Below, piece after piece: positions 9,528-19,798 of a stretch of DNA of 64,000 nt. The DNA is from Kitasatospora fiedleri (GTDB lineage Bacteria > Actinomycetota > Actinomycetes > Streptomycetales > Streptomycetaceae): assembly GCF_948472415.1 (NCBI RefSeq), contig NZ_OX419519.1:372001-436000 (forward strand). The letters run 5' to 3'. The notes under the pieces are model-generated. The model worked only from the letters and a program-made list of their open reading frames with translations, was not told the origin of the DNA and ran no database searches. The number at the start of each line of letters is the position of its first letter. Position 1 is the stretch's first letter. A program made the position numbers and the translations under genes.

Positions 9528-9945
9528 CCTCCTCGACGGTATCGCCCGCTACCTGGACGGCCTCGGCCTGCTCACCTACGACCCCGACGGCACCAGCGGC
9601 GACACGTTCCCCGACCTGATGCCGCCGACCCCGGACGAGGCGGTCGCCCTCGGCTCGTACGGCCTGGGTGAGCCCGACCCGGTGACCGCCGACGACGAGT
9701 CGGGGCTGCAAGTGCGCTGCCGGGGCCCGTTGTCGGGCGACCCGCGTCCGTCCAGGGCCAAGGCGATGGCCGTCTACGGCGCTCTGCACGGTCTGACCGA
9801 CACGGCGCTGCCCGACGGTACGTGGCTGGAGCTCGCTGTGGCCCAGCAGACCCCGTCTCCGATCGGCCAAGACGCGCTCGGCCGGCACGAGCACGTCGTC
9901 AACTTCCGCATTCACACGGTCAATCCGACCGCCAACCGCACGTAG
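9520..9945 (+). CDS. Tail terminator-like minor capsid protein
   Basis: The start is GTG 9520 or GTG 9514, both inside the end of the previous gene. The ~141-residue product (LLDGIARYLDGLGLLTYDPD) fits the small alpha/beta tail terminator family that caps the tail tube: an N-terminal helix, a central strand GLQVRCRGPLSG and a C-terminal HVVNFRIHTV strand. It directly precedes the tail tube gene, which supports the call. Confidence 0.72.
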   Translation: MADLLDGIARYLDGLGLLTYDPDGTSGDTFPDLMPPTPDEAVALGSYGLGEPDPVTADDESGLQVRCRGPLSGDPRPSRAKAMAVYGALHGLTDTALPDGTWLELAVAQQTPSPIGQDALGRHEHVVNFRIHTVNPTANRT

Positions 9946-9957
9946 GAGGTGGCCGGA

Positions 9958-10410
9958 ATGGCCGCAACCAAGGTGGCCGCGCGCGGCTACATCTTCCAGA
10001 TCGGCGTCGGAGCGGCTCCGACGTGGACCAACATCGGCGGCCTCACGTCGTTCAGCGTGAACCCGGGCGACCACGACGCCCACACCGAGAGCACCGATTT
10101 CGACAGCAACGGCCAGTACGAGGAGATCGTGCTGCAGCGCGGCGGCTCCATCAAGCTCGAAGGCCGCCGCAAGATCGACAAGGCGACCGGCGTCGCAGAC
10201 GCCGGGCAGGCCGCCCTCGATGCGCTCGCCCAGGGCCTCGCCGATAACAGCGTCGGCCAGATCCGCTTCCGGCACTCCAGCGAGACCCAGTGGCGGGTGT
10301 GGTCCTGCACCGCCAAGAGCAGCGAGCTCGGCGGCGGCACCAACGACCTCGGCAAGTGGGGCATGGAGGTCGCCCGCACCGGCGCCGAGGCCTTGGTGGC
10401 CGCCCCGTGA
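9958..10410 (+). CDS. Major tail tube protein
   Basis: I choose the ATG at 9958 because GTAGGAGGT lies ~9 nt upstream; an in-frame GTG at 9949 is too close to it. The 150-residue protein begins MAATKVAARGYIFQIGVG and contains FSVNPGDHDAHTESTDFDS, a layout typical of Streptomyces phage tail tube proteins. The C-terminal half is beta-rich. Hexamers stack around the tape measure. Its stop overlaps the next gene's GTG (GTGA). Confidence 0.85.
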   Translation: MAATKVAARGYIFQIGVGAAPTWTNIGGLTSFSVNPGDHDAHTESTDFDSNGQYEEIVLQRGGSIKLEGRRKIDKATGVADAGQAALDALAQGLADNSVGQIRFRHSSETQWRVWSCTAKSSELGGGTNDLGKWGMEVARTGAEALVAAP

Positions 10411-10919
10411 CCGACCTGCCCTACGGCGACGGCGAGGAGCTCGACGGCGAGTTCGAGGACGACTTCGACGACGAGGAGGGCGCCGCGCCGGACTTCACCG
10501 ACGCCGACGCGTTCTTCGCCGCGGAGGTCTCCCCGGTCGAGCCCGCCGTCCTGGTCCTGTACGACCGCACCTACACCCTGCCCACCCGGGTGCCGCTGGC
10601 GTTCACCATGCTCTCCGAGCGACACGCCGCCGACGAAGACCTCGCGTCGATCCGCACGGTGCTGGCGCCCGTGTTCGGCGCTGACGCGCTCGACCACTGG
10701 CTCGAACGGGGCATGAACGACCGCCAGTTCGCGATCATCCTGATCTGGGCCACCCAGAACATGCACTCCCCCCGCTCGTGCACCCTTGCACAGGCCGCCG
10801 ACCGCTACGACCAGCAGCAGGCCCGGGGAAAAGCCGTGGCGCCGCTGAACAGGGCGGCCAGGCGGAGCGGTTCTGGCGGGCGGTCCTCACCCGGTGGGCG
10901 CTCCTCGAAGCGGATCTGA
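10407..10919 (+). CDS. Tail assembly chaperone, unshifted form (gpG-like)
   Basis: The GTG at 10407 overlaps the tail tube stop. The product is 170 residues, with a strongly acidic N-terminus (EELDGEFEDDFDDEEGAAPD) and a helical core (ADALDHWLERGMNDRQFAII). It ends in a basic tail after the slippery site. In lambda-like phages the unshifted G protein is made in excess and coats the tape measure during tail assembly. Position between tail tube and tape measure fits exactly. Confidence 0.82.
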   Translation: MTDLPYGDGEELDGEFEDDFDDEEGAAPDFTDADAFFAAEVSPVEPAVLVLYDRTYTLPTRVPLAFTMLSERHAADEDLASIRTVLAPVFGADALDHWLERGMNDRQFAIILIWATQNMHSPRSCTLAQAADRYDQQQARGKAVAPLNRAARRSGSGGRSSPGGRSSKRI

Positions 10920-11134
10920 TCCGCGAGTACCACCTCACTCCGGCGCTGATCGCGGGCATGTCGACCCGCGAGTTCATGGTGCTGCTCGGCGGCCTGTCCG
11001 AGCAGGCCCGCTGGCCGCGCGCGTACGCGGATACCCCGCTGGTCACCAGCAGCCCGGCGGACATCGCAGCCGCCCTCGGCTCGTACTACGGCGACGCCGA
11101 CCCACCACCTGGCGGTGATCCGCCCGAGCAGTAG
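10407..11134 (+). CDS. Tail assembly chaperone, -1 frameshift product (gpGT-like)
   Basis: Reading -1 after the AAA codon at 10830-10832 continues into an open frame: RFWRAVLTRWALLEADLIRE, then GMSTREFMVLLGGLSEQAR, ending DPPEQ at 11134. The joined protein is ~242 residues. This T-type extension is what siphovirus G/GT genes produce at a low rate through programmed frameshifting. I treat it as programmed and not as sequence error because a textbook slippery heptamer lies exactly at the overlap. Confidence 0.78.
10826..10832 (+). promoter_or_regulatory. Programmed -1 ribosomal frameshift site
   Basis: The heptamer G GGA AAA is in the required phase (zero-frame codons GGA at 10827-29 and AAA at 10830-32), matching X XXY YYZ. 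Lambda uses GGGAAAG in the same gene pair. A GC-rich segment follows that could fold as a stimulator. Confidence 0.8.
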
Positions 11135-11151
11135 GCGGGCGGTGGTCGCGG

Positions 11152-14100
11152 GTGAACGTCGGCGATCTGACGGCAACCTTCCAGGTCGACGTCGATGGCA
11201 CCGGGCTCGCCTGGGCCGAGGCCGAGCTGCAGGGGTTGCAGCGCTCCGCCGACGGCCGCCTGCGCGACATGCGGGGCCGGTTCGCGTCCGAGTCCCGCCT
11301 CATGGGCGAGGCCCTGCGCGACGGCATCCGCCTCGGCACCGAGGCCGTCGAAGAGGGCGCTACCCAGGCGGGAGACGAACTCGCCCGCGGGCTGGGTGAA
11401 GGCGGCGAGGAGGGGGCGCGCCGCCTGCTCGGCTCGATGTCGGATGCCGAGCTGGCAGTCAACGGCTTCACCCGCTCCGCGGACGGCCGAATTCGGGACC
11501 TGCGCGGCAGGTTCGTCGCCGAGAGCACCACCATCGGCGACGCCCTGGAGCAGGGCCTCGGCGAGGCGGGTGAGCGCGGCGCCCGCCGCCTGGAGGAGGG
11601 TGTCGGCCGGGCCCGACACGAGCTGGCCGACGGCGGCGACGACGGCAACCGATTCGGCCGGATACTGTCCGGCATCGGAGACGCCGCCGGTCCGATCGGC
11701 TCGGTCGCGGGCCGCATCGCGATGGTCGGCGGCGCCATCGGCGGGGCGCTGCCTCTGGTGGCCGGCCTGTCCGCGGCACTGGTCGCCATCGCCCCCGCCG
11801 CGGGTGTTGCGGTGACCGGCCTGCTGGCCGTGGCGTCGGCCGGCGCCGCGATCAAGATCGGTACGTCGGGCATTGGCTCCGCCATCAAGGCCGCGTTCGC
11901 CGACGCGCCGCAGCCGCGGGGGCCGCGAGCGGGGCGGCGAACCAGTACGCCAACGCCCAGCGGGCCGTCAAGGACGCGGTCGAGAACGCGGCGTACGCCA
12001 ATGAGCAGGCCGTACGCCGGGTCTCGGACGCCGAGCGTAACCTGGCCGACGCCCAGCAGGCAGCCCTTAAGGTCCAGCAGGCCCTTGATGACGCCCGTCA
12101 CCAGGCCGCGCAGGACCTGGAGGACCTGAACAACCGGCTGGCCGATGCCGGACTGTCCCAGCGGGACGCTGTCCTGCGGGTCCAAGACGCGCAGGATGCG
12201 CTGACCGCGGCCACGCCGAGGGCAGCACCGCCACCGAACGCCAGCGGGCCCAGGCCCAACTGGCGCTCGACCAGGCCCAGCAGCGGCTGCTCGAGCAAGG
12301 CGTCTCCTACGAGCGCCTGCAGCAGCAGGCCGCGTCCGCGAACGCGGCTGGCGTCGAAGGGTCGGCGCGGGTCGTCCAGGCGCAGGACCGCATCGTCCAG
12401 GCTCAGCGCCAGGTCGAGGACCAGACGCGCGCTCTGCAGGACGCTCAGGTCCAGCAGTCCCGGACGGCCGCTCAGGGCGCGGAGCAGGTCCAGCGGGCCA
12501 TCGAGGCGCTGCACCAGGCCGGTGCGGGCGCGGCGGCCGGCGGGGTCGACCCGCTCGCCGCGGCGTTGGCGAAGCTGTCGCCGAACGCGCGGGCGTTCGT
12601 CGAGGAGCTGATCCGCCTCAAGCCCGCGCTGTCGGACTTGAAGTTCGACGTCCAGCAGTCCCTCTTCGAGGGCTTCGCCGGTTCTCTGCGCGCGGGGGCG
12701 ACGTCGGTACTGCCGGTGCTGCACGACGCGCTGGTCGGTTCCGCGCAGCAGCTCAACGCCATGGCCAAGGGCGCCGTCGCGGCGGCCGTGGAGATGTCGG
12801 ACAGCGGAGTGCTGGGCAAGGCGTTCGCGGCGGCGAACGCGGGCCTGGGCGGCCTGACCCGGCTGCCCGCGGTCTTCATCCAGGGTGTCGCGCAGATCGG
12901 TGCGGCGGCCGGTCCTGCGTTCGAGCGGCTCGGCGCGGCGGCCGGCGGCGGTCTGGACAAGCTGTCACAGAAGCTCGACAGCGCGTTCAGCAGCGGCGGG
13001 ATGCAGCGGGCGATCGAGACCGCGATCGACCTGCTGGGCCAGCTCGGCACCGCGGTCGGCAACGTCGGCCGGTTCATCGGCGAAGTGCTCGGTGCCGCGC
13101 AGCAGTCGGGCGGCGGCTTCGTCAACACCCTGGTCGTCATCTCGGGTGCGTTGGCGGCGGCGTTCGCCGATCCGGCGATCCAGTCCGGCCTGCAGGCGCT
13201 GTTCAAGGCGACGGCCGCGCTCGCGTCGACGGCGGCGCCGCTGCTGATCTCCGCGCTGCAGGTGATCGCCCCGGTGCTCACCGCGCTCGGGCCGCCGGTG
13301 CAGGTGCTGATCGCCGCGCTGGGCGCCGGGCTCCAGCCCATCATCGTCGCTCTCGGCCCGGTGCTCCTGGCCGCGGCCCAGGCGATCGGCGGCCTGCTGC
13401 AGGCGGTCTCGCCACTGCTGCCCGTCCTCGGGCAGTTGATCGCGATGATCGGCCCGATTCTGACGCCGATCATCGCGGCGATCGGGCAGATTTTCGCCCA
13501 GCTCGCGCCGATCGTCGCGCAGGTCGGGCAGATCATCGCCGCGATCCTGCAGCCGGTGCTGGCCGCGCTGCCGGCCGTGCTGCAGCCGGTGCTCGACCTG
13601 ATCACCACGCTCACGGGCATCCTGCTGCCGGTTCTGGGCGACCTGTTGTCGATCCTCTCCCCGGCCCTGGGGCAGCTCGGGACGGCGTTCGGGCAGATCA
13701 TGGTCGCGCTTGCGCCGGTTCTCACCCAGATGGGCGTTCTGCTGGGCGACTACCTGCGGGTGATGCTTCCACTGCTGACGCCGATCATCACGGCCGTCGC
13801 CCAATTGGCGGCCCTGTTCGCCGGGCAGTTGGCGGCTGTCATCCAGAACGTGGTGGTGCCCGCGTTCAGGATGGTCAGCCAGATCCTCAGCGGCGACTTC
13901 TCCGGGGCCCTGCGCTCCGGCAAGGAGCTACTGATCGGCATCGCCCAGACCATGACCGACATCTTCATGGAACTCCCGATGAAGATCGGCAAGATCCTGG
14001 GCGATCTGGCCGTCAGCATGTTCGATGCCGGGAAGAAGCTGATCAGCAGCCTGATCGACGGCATCAAGGCCATGGCGGGCAAGGTCAAGGACACCATCTC

Positions 14101-14440
14101 GGATCTCGTCGGCGGCATCGCCGACTTCTTTCCGCACAGCCCCGCCAAGACCGGCCCGTTCAGCGGCCGCGGCTACCCGCTGTACTCCGGGCAGGCCATC
14201 GGCCTCGCCCTCGCAGAGGGCATGGCCTCCAGCCAGGACCGGGTGCGCGCCGCCACCGCCTCCCTGATGGGCACCGCGCACGGCGGCCTCGGCCTCGGCC
14301 AACTCGCCGCCGGCCAGGGCATGCTCGCCGGCGCGGGCGGGGGCGGCGGATTCCACATCGAGCACTACCACGAGAGCAACAACGGCGACGCCCGGCGCAC
14401 CGCCGCCGAACTCGCCTACCTCGGACGCGGCAGGGGGTGA
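11152..14440 (+). CDS. Tape measure protein (two frame breaks)
   Basis: About 1,096 residues after correcting -1 breaks near 11,920 and 12,214. The N-terminus holds a duplicated module: QRSADGRLRDMRGRFASESR and, ~80 residues later, TRSADGRIRDLRGRFVAEST. A hydrophobic stretch follows (~190-250), then long Gln/Ala coiled coils, then a very hydrophobic Leu/Ile/Pro-rich region built of short APVLTALGPPVQVL-type repeats, and a C-terminal segment with DFFPHSPAKTGPFSGRG, a mark of tape measures. Length sets tail length; ~1,100 residues would mean a tail of roughly 160 nm. The HSPAKTGPF motif makes the call firm. Confidence 0.9.
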
Positions 14441-14444
14441 TCCG

Positions 14445-15376
14445 GTGGCGGGAGAGCTGGTCACCGGCCCCGGCCTCATCCAGTGGGGCACCCTCCTCCT
14501 CGGCCGCAGCCAGGCCGCGGGGGTCGTCACCCCCTACCGGTGGAAGGCGCCCAAGGGCTGGGAGGCGATGCCCGGTCTGGACTCCGGCACCGTCAAGCGC
14601 GCCCAGCAGTACGGGCGTGGCCCGGCCGGCTCCTCGCGCAGCCGCGCACGATCACGCTGGACCCGCTGATGGTGCGGGCCCCGGCTGGCCAGATGGGCGC
14701 GGTGATTGCCGCGCTGGAGGCCGCGTGCCCGATCGGCCAGGACGAGCAGCCGCTGGTCGTCCAGCTCGACGAGCGCGGCCCGCTGCTGGCGTGGGCCCGG
14801 GTCGTCCGCATGGACCTCCCGGTCTCCTCGTCCTGGCAGCTCGGCTACGCGGAGGGCGGCGCGATCCAGTGGGAGGCCACCGACCCGCGCCGCTACCAGT
14901 TGGTCGAGCAGGTCGCCCTGACCGGGCTGCCGCAGCAGGAAGCCGGATTGTCGTGGGGTTCCCCGACGGAGACGGGCCTGGACTGGGGCTCGCCGACGGA
15001 GACCGGGCTGGTGTGGGGGGCGCCGGGCAGCACCGGCGACATCACGTGCACCAACGCGGGGTCGGCGGAGACCCATCCGACGATCACCATCACCGGGCCG
15101 TGCACCACCCCGTCGGTCGCCCTGGCCGGGACCGGCACGGTCCTGGAGTACGCGCTGACGCTGGCCGCCACCGACCAGCTGGTCATCGACTGCTGGAACG
15201 GCACCGTCCTGCTGGGCGGCCAGGACCGGGCGACGTTCGCCACCGCCCGGTCGGTGCCGGAGGAGCTGATGGCCATCCCCCCGGGCGGAACCTCCACCCT
15301 CTCCTTCCGCTCCCTCGACGGGTCGCCCGACCCGGCCGCCAGCTGCACCGTGCGCTGGCGCTCCGCCTACTGGTAA
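14445..15376 (+). CDS. Distal tail protein (Dit-like), frame break ~14,620
   Basis: The GTG start lies 5 nt after the tape measure stop. The N-terminus (GPGLIQWGTLLLGRSQAAGV) and the RTITLDPLMVRAPAG segment are typical of siphovirus distal tail proteins. One G is missing near 14,620; adding it joins the two frames into ~310 residues. A middle linker repeats W-G-S/A-P-T-E-T-G-L three times (14,946-15,030). The C-terminal part (~190-310) is a beta-sandwich-like domain. The protein should form the hub between tube and tip. Confidence 0.78.
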
Positions 15377-15391
15377 CCCCGGAGGGTCTCT

Positions 15392-16557
15392 GTGACCGCA
15401 CGCGCCGCGTGGCTCTACAACCCGGGGCAGACCCGGCAGGACACCCGCCTCGCCCCGGTGTCCCCGATGTACCCCGTCGACGCGATGACCTCGCGCAGCG
15501 GGGTGATTCCGGGCGGCACCCCGTTCGCCCTGACCGGCTCCGGCATGTCCGGCACGCTCGCCGTCGGCCGCGCCTACATCCAGGGCACCAGCGCCCAGGG
15601 CGCCTACCCTGCGGCAATCACCGTGGCGGAGTCCATCTCCGTCGCCAACGGGCACGCCTCCCTATCTCGGATCGACTCGGTCTTCCTCACCGTCTACGAC
15701 AACCTCATCGACAGCTCCGGGCTGACACTGACCCGGGTCGACTACGTGCAGGGCACCGCCGCCGCCTCGCCCACCGCCCGTCCGCGCCGGGCAACGCGTC
15801 GCTGCGGCTGTGGGACATCACGGTGCCCGCCGGCGCGTCCGCGGGCAGCCCCATCAACTGGGGCACCGCCTTGACCGACCGGCGCCTGTACACCGTCGCG
15901 GTCGGCGGGATCGCCCCCGCCGCGGCGGCCGGCGCCTACTCCGGACAGTACCGGGACATCAGCCCGACCAACGGCCTGGAGCGCTACAACGGTGCCGCAT
16001 GGGAGTCCCGCCTGTACCTGGGCACCTCCGGGCAGGTCGTCATCGGAACCGACGTCAACCTCTACCGCGGCGCGGCGAACCAGCTGAAGACCGACGACGA
16101 CCTGCTGATCGGCGGCGCGCTCGCCGGCGCCAGCAACGTCAACACCGGGGCGTGGACCGCCTACACCCCGACCTGGACGGCCGTCACCACCAACCCCACC
16201 CTCGGCAACGGCAGCCTGGTCGCCCGCTGGTGCCGCACCGGCCGCAAGGTGACCTTCGCCGGCAGCCTCACCTTCGGCTCCACCAGCAATGGCGGCACGG
16301 GCATCTGGTCTATGTCCCTCCCCGTGGCCGCGGCAGCCAACGGCATCCTCATGCTCGGGGACTGCGACTACATCGACGCCGGCAGCAACGAGTACCTCGG
16401 CAAAGCACAGATCGTTTCCGGTGCCAGCACAGTCGGATTCATCGTCAAGACCGCCACCAGTTCCTCGTCCTCCAACAACGTTTCCAACTCGGTGCCGGTC
16501 GGCGCCAGTTCCAACACGCGCTTGCACTGGAACATCACCTACGAGGCCGCGTCGTGA
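15392..16557 (+). CDS. Tail tip / fibre-like protein (frame break ~15,785)
   Basis: The GTG start follows a CGGAGGGTCTCT ribosome site. The N-terminal domain (AWLYNPGQTRQDTRLAPVSP ... MTSRSGVIPGG) recurs in actinophage tail proteins. A missing C near 15,785 separates it from the remainder (APGNASLRLWDITVPAGASA). That remainder has YRDISPTNGLERYNGAAWES and a C-terminal beta domain with TPTWTAVTTNPTLGNGSLVA, a motif common in phage structural proteins. Corrected length ~388. It may be involved in host adsorption, but the receptor cannot be inferred. Confidence 0.72.
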
Positions 16558-17650
16558 CGTTCGGCCCGTATCAGCTGCGCGTCACCGACCTGGTGACCGA
16601 TCGCAACATCGGGCTGATCCCCGTCCAGGACGTCGAGTGGGACGACTACATCGGCAAGACCGGCTCACTGTCGTGCATCGCGCCGGTCCCGAACCAGACG
16701 TTCGCCCGGCGCCTGCGCGAGCGGGTTCTGCCGGGCCGGACGATGTCCTACCTGGAACAGGGCCGGCGCATCGTGTGGGGCGGCCCGATCTGGACCCGCA
16801 CCCCGACCGCGGACGAGCGCGGCTACATCACCTGCCCCATCCAGGGCGCGGGCCTGGAGTCCGTGCTGCGCGGGCACCGCCAGCTCACCGCCGACAAGAC
16901 CTACGCAGCAACCGACCAGCTCGACATCGCCCGGGACTTGCTGGCCTGGGACGCCGCCCAGCCCGGCGGCAGCCTCGGCCTCGAGGTCGACGCCGCCACC
17001 TCCGGGATGCTGCGGGATCGCACCTACTCCCGCTACGACCTGCCGTACATCGGCACGTTGCTCGACCAACTCGCCGCCGTCGACGGCGGCTTCGAGTGGC
17101 GCATCCAGTGCTATGCGGACACGGGCGGCACCCGGCATCGGGCCGTACGCCTCGGCTACCCGCGGCTGCCGCAGGGCGACCGACCCACGATCTTGAACCG
17201 GCCCGGGCAGATATACCGCTACAGCCTGCCCGAGGACGCGACCCGGCAGGCCAACACGTGGGTCTCCCGCGGCGCGTCGGTGAACAACAACCTCGCCGCG
17301 ACCTCGTACCCGCTGATGTCCGCCCAGCTCACCAGCCCGGACCTGATCGCCGCCGGCTGGCCCGCCTGGACGGCAGCAGCGACTACTCCACGGTGGCCGA
17401 GCAGGCCACCCTCGACGGCCACGCCGCCGCGGACCTCGCCCGCTCCCAGATGCCCGTCGCCATCCCGAGCGTGGACATCCTGACCGGGACGATCGAGATC
17501 CCGCAGCTCGGCACCCTGGTGCGTCTGCGGATTCGAGACGACTGGTTCTACGACGGCCTCGACGCCCAGTACCGGGTGGTCGGACTGCACGGTCGGCCGG
17601 CTCAGCGCGGCCGGCCCGACACCACGACGCTGTACCTGGAGGCCACCTGA
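16554..17650 (+). CDS. Phage minor tail protein (frame break ~17,375)
   Basis: The GTG overlaps the previous stop (GTGA). The ~365-residue product begins TFGPYQLRVTDLVTDRNIGL, has PVQDVEWDDYIGKTGSLSC and DGGFEWRIQCYADTGGTRHR, and ends in a beta-barrel-like domain (GTLVRLRIRDDWFYDGLDAQ). This matches siphovirus minor tail proteins that follow the distal tail gene. One missing G near 17,375 splits the frame before GSSDYSTVAEQA. I infer a tip-baseplate role from order and length. Confidence 0.75.
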
Positions 17651-18390
17651 TGGCTCTGCCCAACCTGCCGCAGGACATCCTCGACCGGCTCGCCGCGCTC
17701 GAGGGCCAGGTGCGGGATCTGTCCGGGCGGGTCGGGCAGCGGCCCGCGCAGACCCAGATTGCCGGCGGCGACGTCAGCGTGTACGCGGGCGGCAGTTTCC
17801 GGATGCTGTCCTTCGACGGGGCGTTCACGCAGGCGTGGATCGGCCGGATCAGCCCGAACCATCCGGACGGGTCCGAGCAGCGCGGCATCCTGGTCTACCG
17901 CGAGGACGGGTCGCTCGCACTGTCCCTGTACAGCTCGGACACCAGCCCGCAGGCCCTCGCCCTGCGCGACAAGGCCGGCACGACGGTGTTGGCCGACGAC
18001 GTGCAGGCCGGCGGCCTGGCCCGGCCCTACCTCAGCACCGACAACTGGGTGGGGGCCACCCAGGCGCCGACCTACACCACCAGCAGCGCCACGTTCACCG
18101 GCCTGCAGACCAACTACTTCATGAAGCAGCACCCCAAGGTGACCGCGAACTACCGGGTGCAGACCTCGGCGGGCACGACGGGCGAGATCAGGATGATCGA
18201 CGAGTACACCGGCACCGTCGTCGTCCCGCCCATCTCGATCGCCGCCGCGGCGTTCTTCGACTCGGCGGCCACTGGCACGCTGACGGGCACCCACGAGCAG
18301 GCGCTCAAGCTGGTATGGCAGGCCCGGGTCACCGCCGGTGCGGGGACGATCGGCGTCATGGGCCTGTCGACGTACGGGGTGCAGTCCTGA
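17650..18390 (+). CDS. Phage tail-associated protein with N-terminal coiled coil
   Basis: The ATG overlaps the previous TGA by one base. The 246-residue protein begins with a trimerisation-type coiled coil (DILDRLAALEGQVRDLSGRV), followed by a beta-rich body and a C-terminal region with FTGLQTNYFMKQHPKVTANY and EQALKLVWQARVTAGAGTIG. Coiled coil plus beta body is the usual fibre build. It is the last plus-strand structural gene before the lysis genes. Confidence 0.72.
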   Translation: MALPNLPQDILDRLAALEGQVRDLSGRVGQRPAQTQIAGGDVSVYAGGSFRMLSFDGAFTQAWIGRISPNHPDGSEQRGILVYREDGSLALSLYSSDTSPQALALRDKAGTTVLADDVQAGGLARPYLSTDNWVGATQAPTYTTSSATFTGLQTNYFMKQHPKVTANYRVQTSAGTTGEIRMIDEYTGTVVVPPISIAAAAFFDSAATGTLTGTHEQALKLVWQARVTAGAGTIGVMGLSTYGVQS

Positions 18391-18861
18391 TCACGGCGCT
18401 GATGTCGCCGGGTACGGGTCCGGCATGACCGTGTTGGTCATGTTGCTGCTCGGGTAGGGCCCGTTGTCGACGGTGCCGTGGCCGCCGTTGTTCTGGTTGT
18501 TCGGGTTGGTCGGGTCGACGCGGTTCGGGTCGGCGGGCGCCTGGGTGCTGCCCGGGCCGTCGGGTGCGGGTGTGCTCACGCTCTTCGCCTTCTTGGTGCT
18601 GGTCGGGATGGCCGCCGGCGTGGTGGCGGCCGGGGCCGTGGTGGTCTCGGGCTCGGTGGTGGCCGGCGCCGTGGCGATGGCGGTGCCGGTGGCGCTCGGG
18701 CTGGGCGTGCTGGTGTCGGCGACGTCGGCCTGCTGAACCTGCTGCTGCCCGCCGCTGTTGTTGTCGCCGCTGGAGTTGAGCGCCCACGCGCTGCCGCCGG
18801 CGATGGCGAGCACCGCAGCGACGGACGCCGCGATCCCCGCGGACTGTCTGCTGATCTTCAT
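18391..18861 (-). CDS. Secreted or membrane-anchored Thr/Pro-rich prophage protein
   Basis: This 156-residue minus-strand gene lies between tail and lysis genes. It has a basic start and a hydrophobic helix (SAGIAASVAAVLAIAGGSAW), then a long disordered Ser/Thr/Pro/Ala tail and an Asn-rich end (DPTNPNNQNNGGHGTVDNGP). The hydrophobic helix could be a signal peptide or a membrane anchor. Its orientation and separate context mark it as an accessory gene, possibly expressed in the lysogen to alter the cell surface. No family is recognised. Confidence 0.68.
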   Translation of the reverse strand: MKISRQSAGIAASVAAVLAIAGGSAWALNSSGDNNSGGQQQVQQADVADTSTPSPSATGTAIATAPATTEPETTTAPAATTPAAIPTSTKKAKSVSTPAPDGPGSTQAPADPNRVDPTNPNNQNNGGHGTVDNGPYPSSNMTNTVMPDPYPATSAP

Positions 18862-18969
18862 CTCTCATACCCCCCTTGGGTGTTGGCCTCTCAACGGTAG
18901 CGCCCAGCACCCCCACATCCACCCTGACTCGGTCGAGTTCAGGGAGTTCAGCATGCCCTGGAGGCACTC

Positions 18970-19797
18970 ATGGCCCGGATGGCCGGGACGGCCTGGATCG
19001 GTCCGACTCCCAATCAGCGCGCCGGCGGCATGTCGGAGTTCCGCGGTCTCGTCCTGCACATCCAGGACGGCACCGAGGCCGGCAGCGAGGCCTGGTTCAA
19101 GAACCCCGACAGCCAGGCCAGCGCGCACTTCCTCAACCCGAAGTCCGGCGGCCTGCGGCAGCTCGTCGACACGGCCGACCGGGCGTGGACGCAGGGCGCC
19201 GGCAACGCGTACTGGATCTCGGTCGAGAACGAGGGCCGGGGCGGCGACGCCTTGACCTCGTCGCAGGTCGAGAACTGCGCGCAGCTGCTGGCGTGGCTGC
19301 ACCGGACGTACGGCGTGCCGCTGCAGCTCGCCGACGACCCAAACGGTCGCGGCTTGGGCTGGCACGGCATGGGCGGCGCGGCCTGGGGCGGTCACTACGA
19401 CTGCCCGGGTAAGGCGGTGCTCGCCCAGCGCGGCCAGATCCTGGCGCGCACCCAGCAGATCATCAACCCCACTCCCACTACTCCCGTCCAGGAGGACGAC
19501 ATGCCCAGTGCTCAGGAAGTTGCGGAAGCGGTCTGGAGCTTCCGGCTGCCGGACCCGGACACGCCGGGGCGCGGTGTCGCCGCGGGCGACATCCAGGCGT
19601 ACTCCGACCACCGCCACAACGTGCTGTACGGCCAGCTGGCCGGGCTGTCCGCGGCGGTGAAGACGTTGGCGGGGCTGGTCAGCCAGGGCGTCGACACGGC
19701 GGCCGTGGTGGCCGCGGTCGAGCAGGCCATCGCCAAGGCGACCGTCAACGTCCACGTGGACGTCAACTCCACCAACTCGACCCCGAAGGGGAACTGA
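18970..19797 (+). CDS. Endolysin, N-acetylmuramoyl-L-alanine amidase (Amidase_2)
   Basis: The ATG at 18,970 is preceded by CTGGAGGCACTC. Of 275 residues, the first ~165 form an amidase_2 domain: zinc-ligand H30 in RGLVLHIQDG, substrate region SAHFLNPKSGG, and the C-terminal zinc motif GGHYDCPGK near residue 140. A linker with TPTTPVQEDD follows, then an ~80-residue domain ending in VNVHVDVNSTNS. It cuts the stem peptide from peptidoglycan at lysis. There is no signal peptide, so export should depend on the membrane proteins that follow. Confidence 0.9.
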   Translation: MARMAGTAWIGPTPNQRAGGMSEFRGLVLHIQDGTEAGSEAWFKNPDSQASAHFLNPKSGGLRQLVDTADRAWTQGAGNAYWISVENEGRGGDALTSSQVENCAQLLAWLHRTYGVPLQLADDPNGRGLGWHGMGGAAWGGHYDCPGKAVLAQRGQILARTQQIINPTPTTPVQEDDMPSAQEVAEAVWSFRLPDPDTPGRGVAAGDIQAYSDHRHNVLYGQLAGLSAAVKTLAGLVSQGVDTAAVVAAVEQAIAKATVNVHVDVNSTNSTPKGN

Positions 19798-19798
19798 C

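Noticed and set aside
14437..16557. A 706-codon frame across the distal tail region
   Set aside because: Its first two thirds are compositional shadow. Only the last part, from ~15,785, is real and belongs to the gene starting at 15,392.
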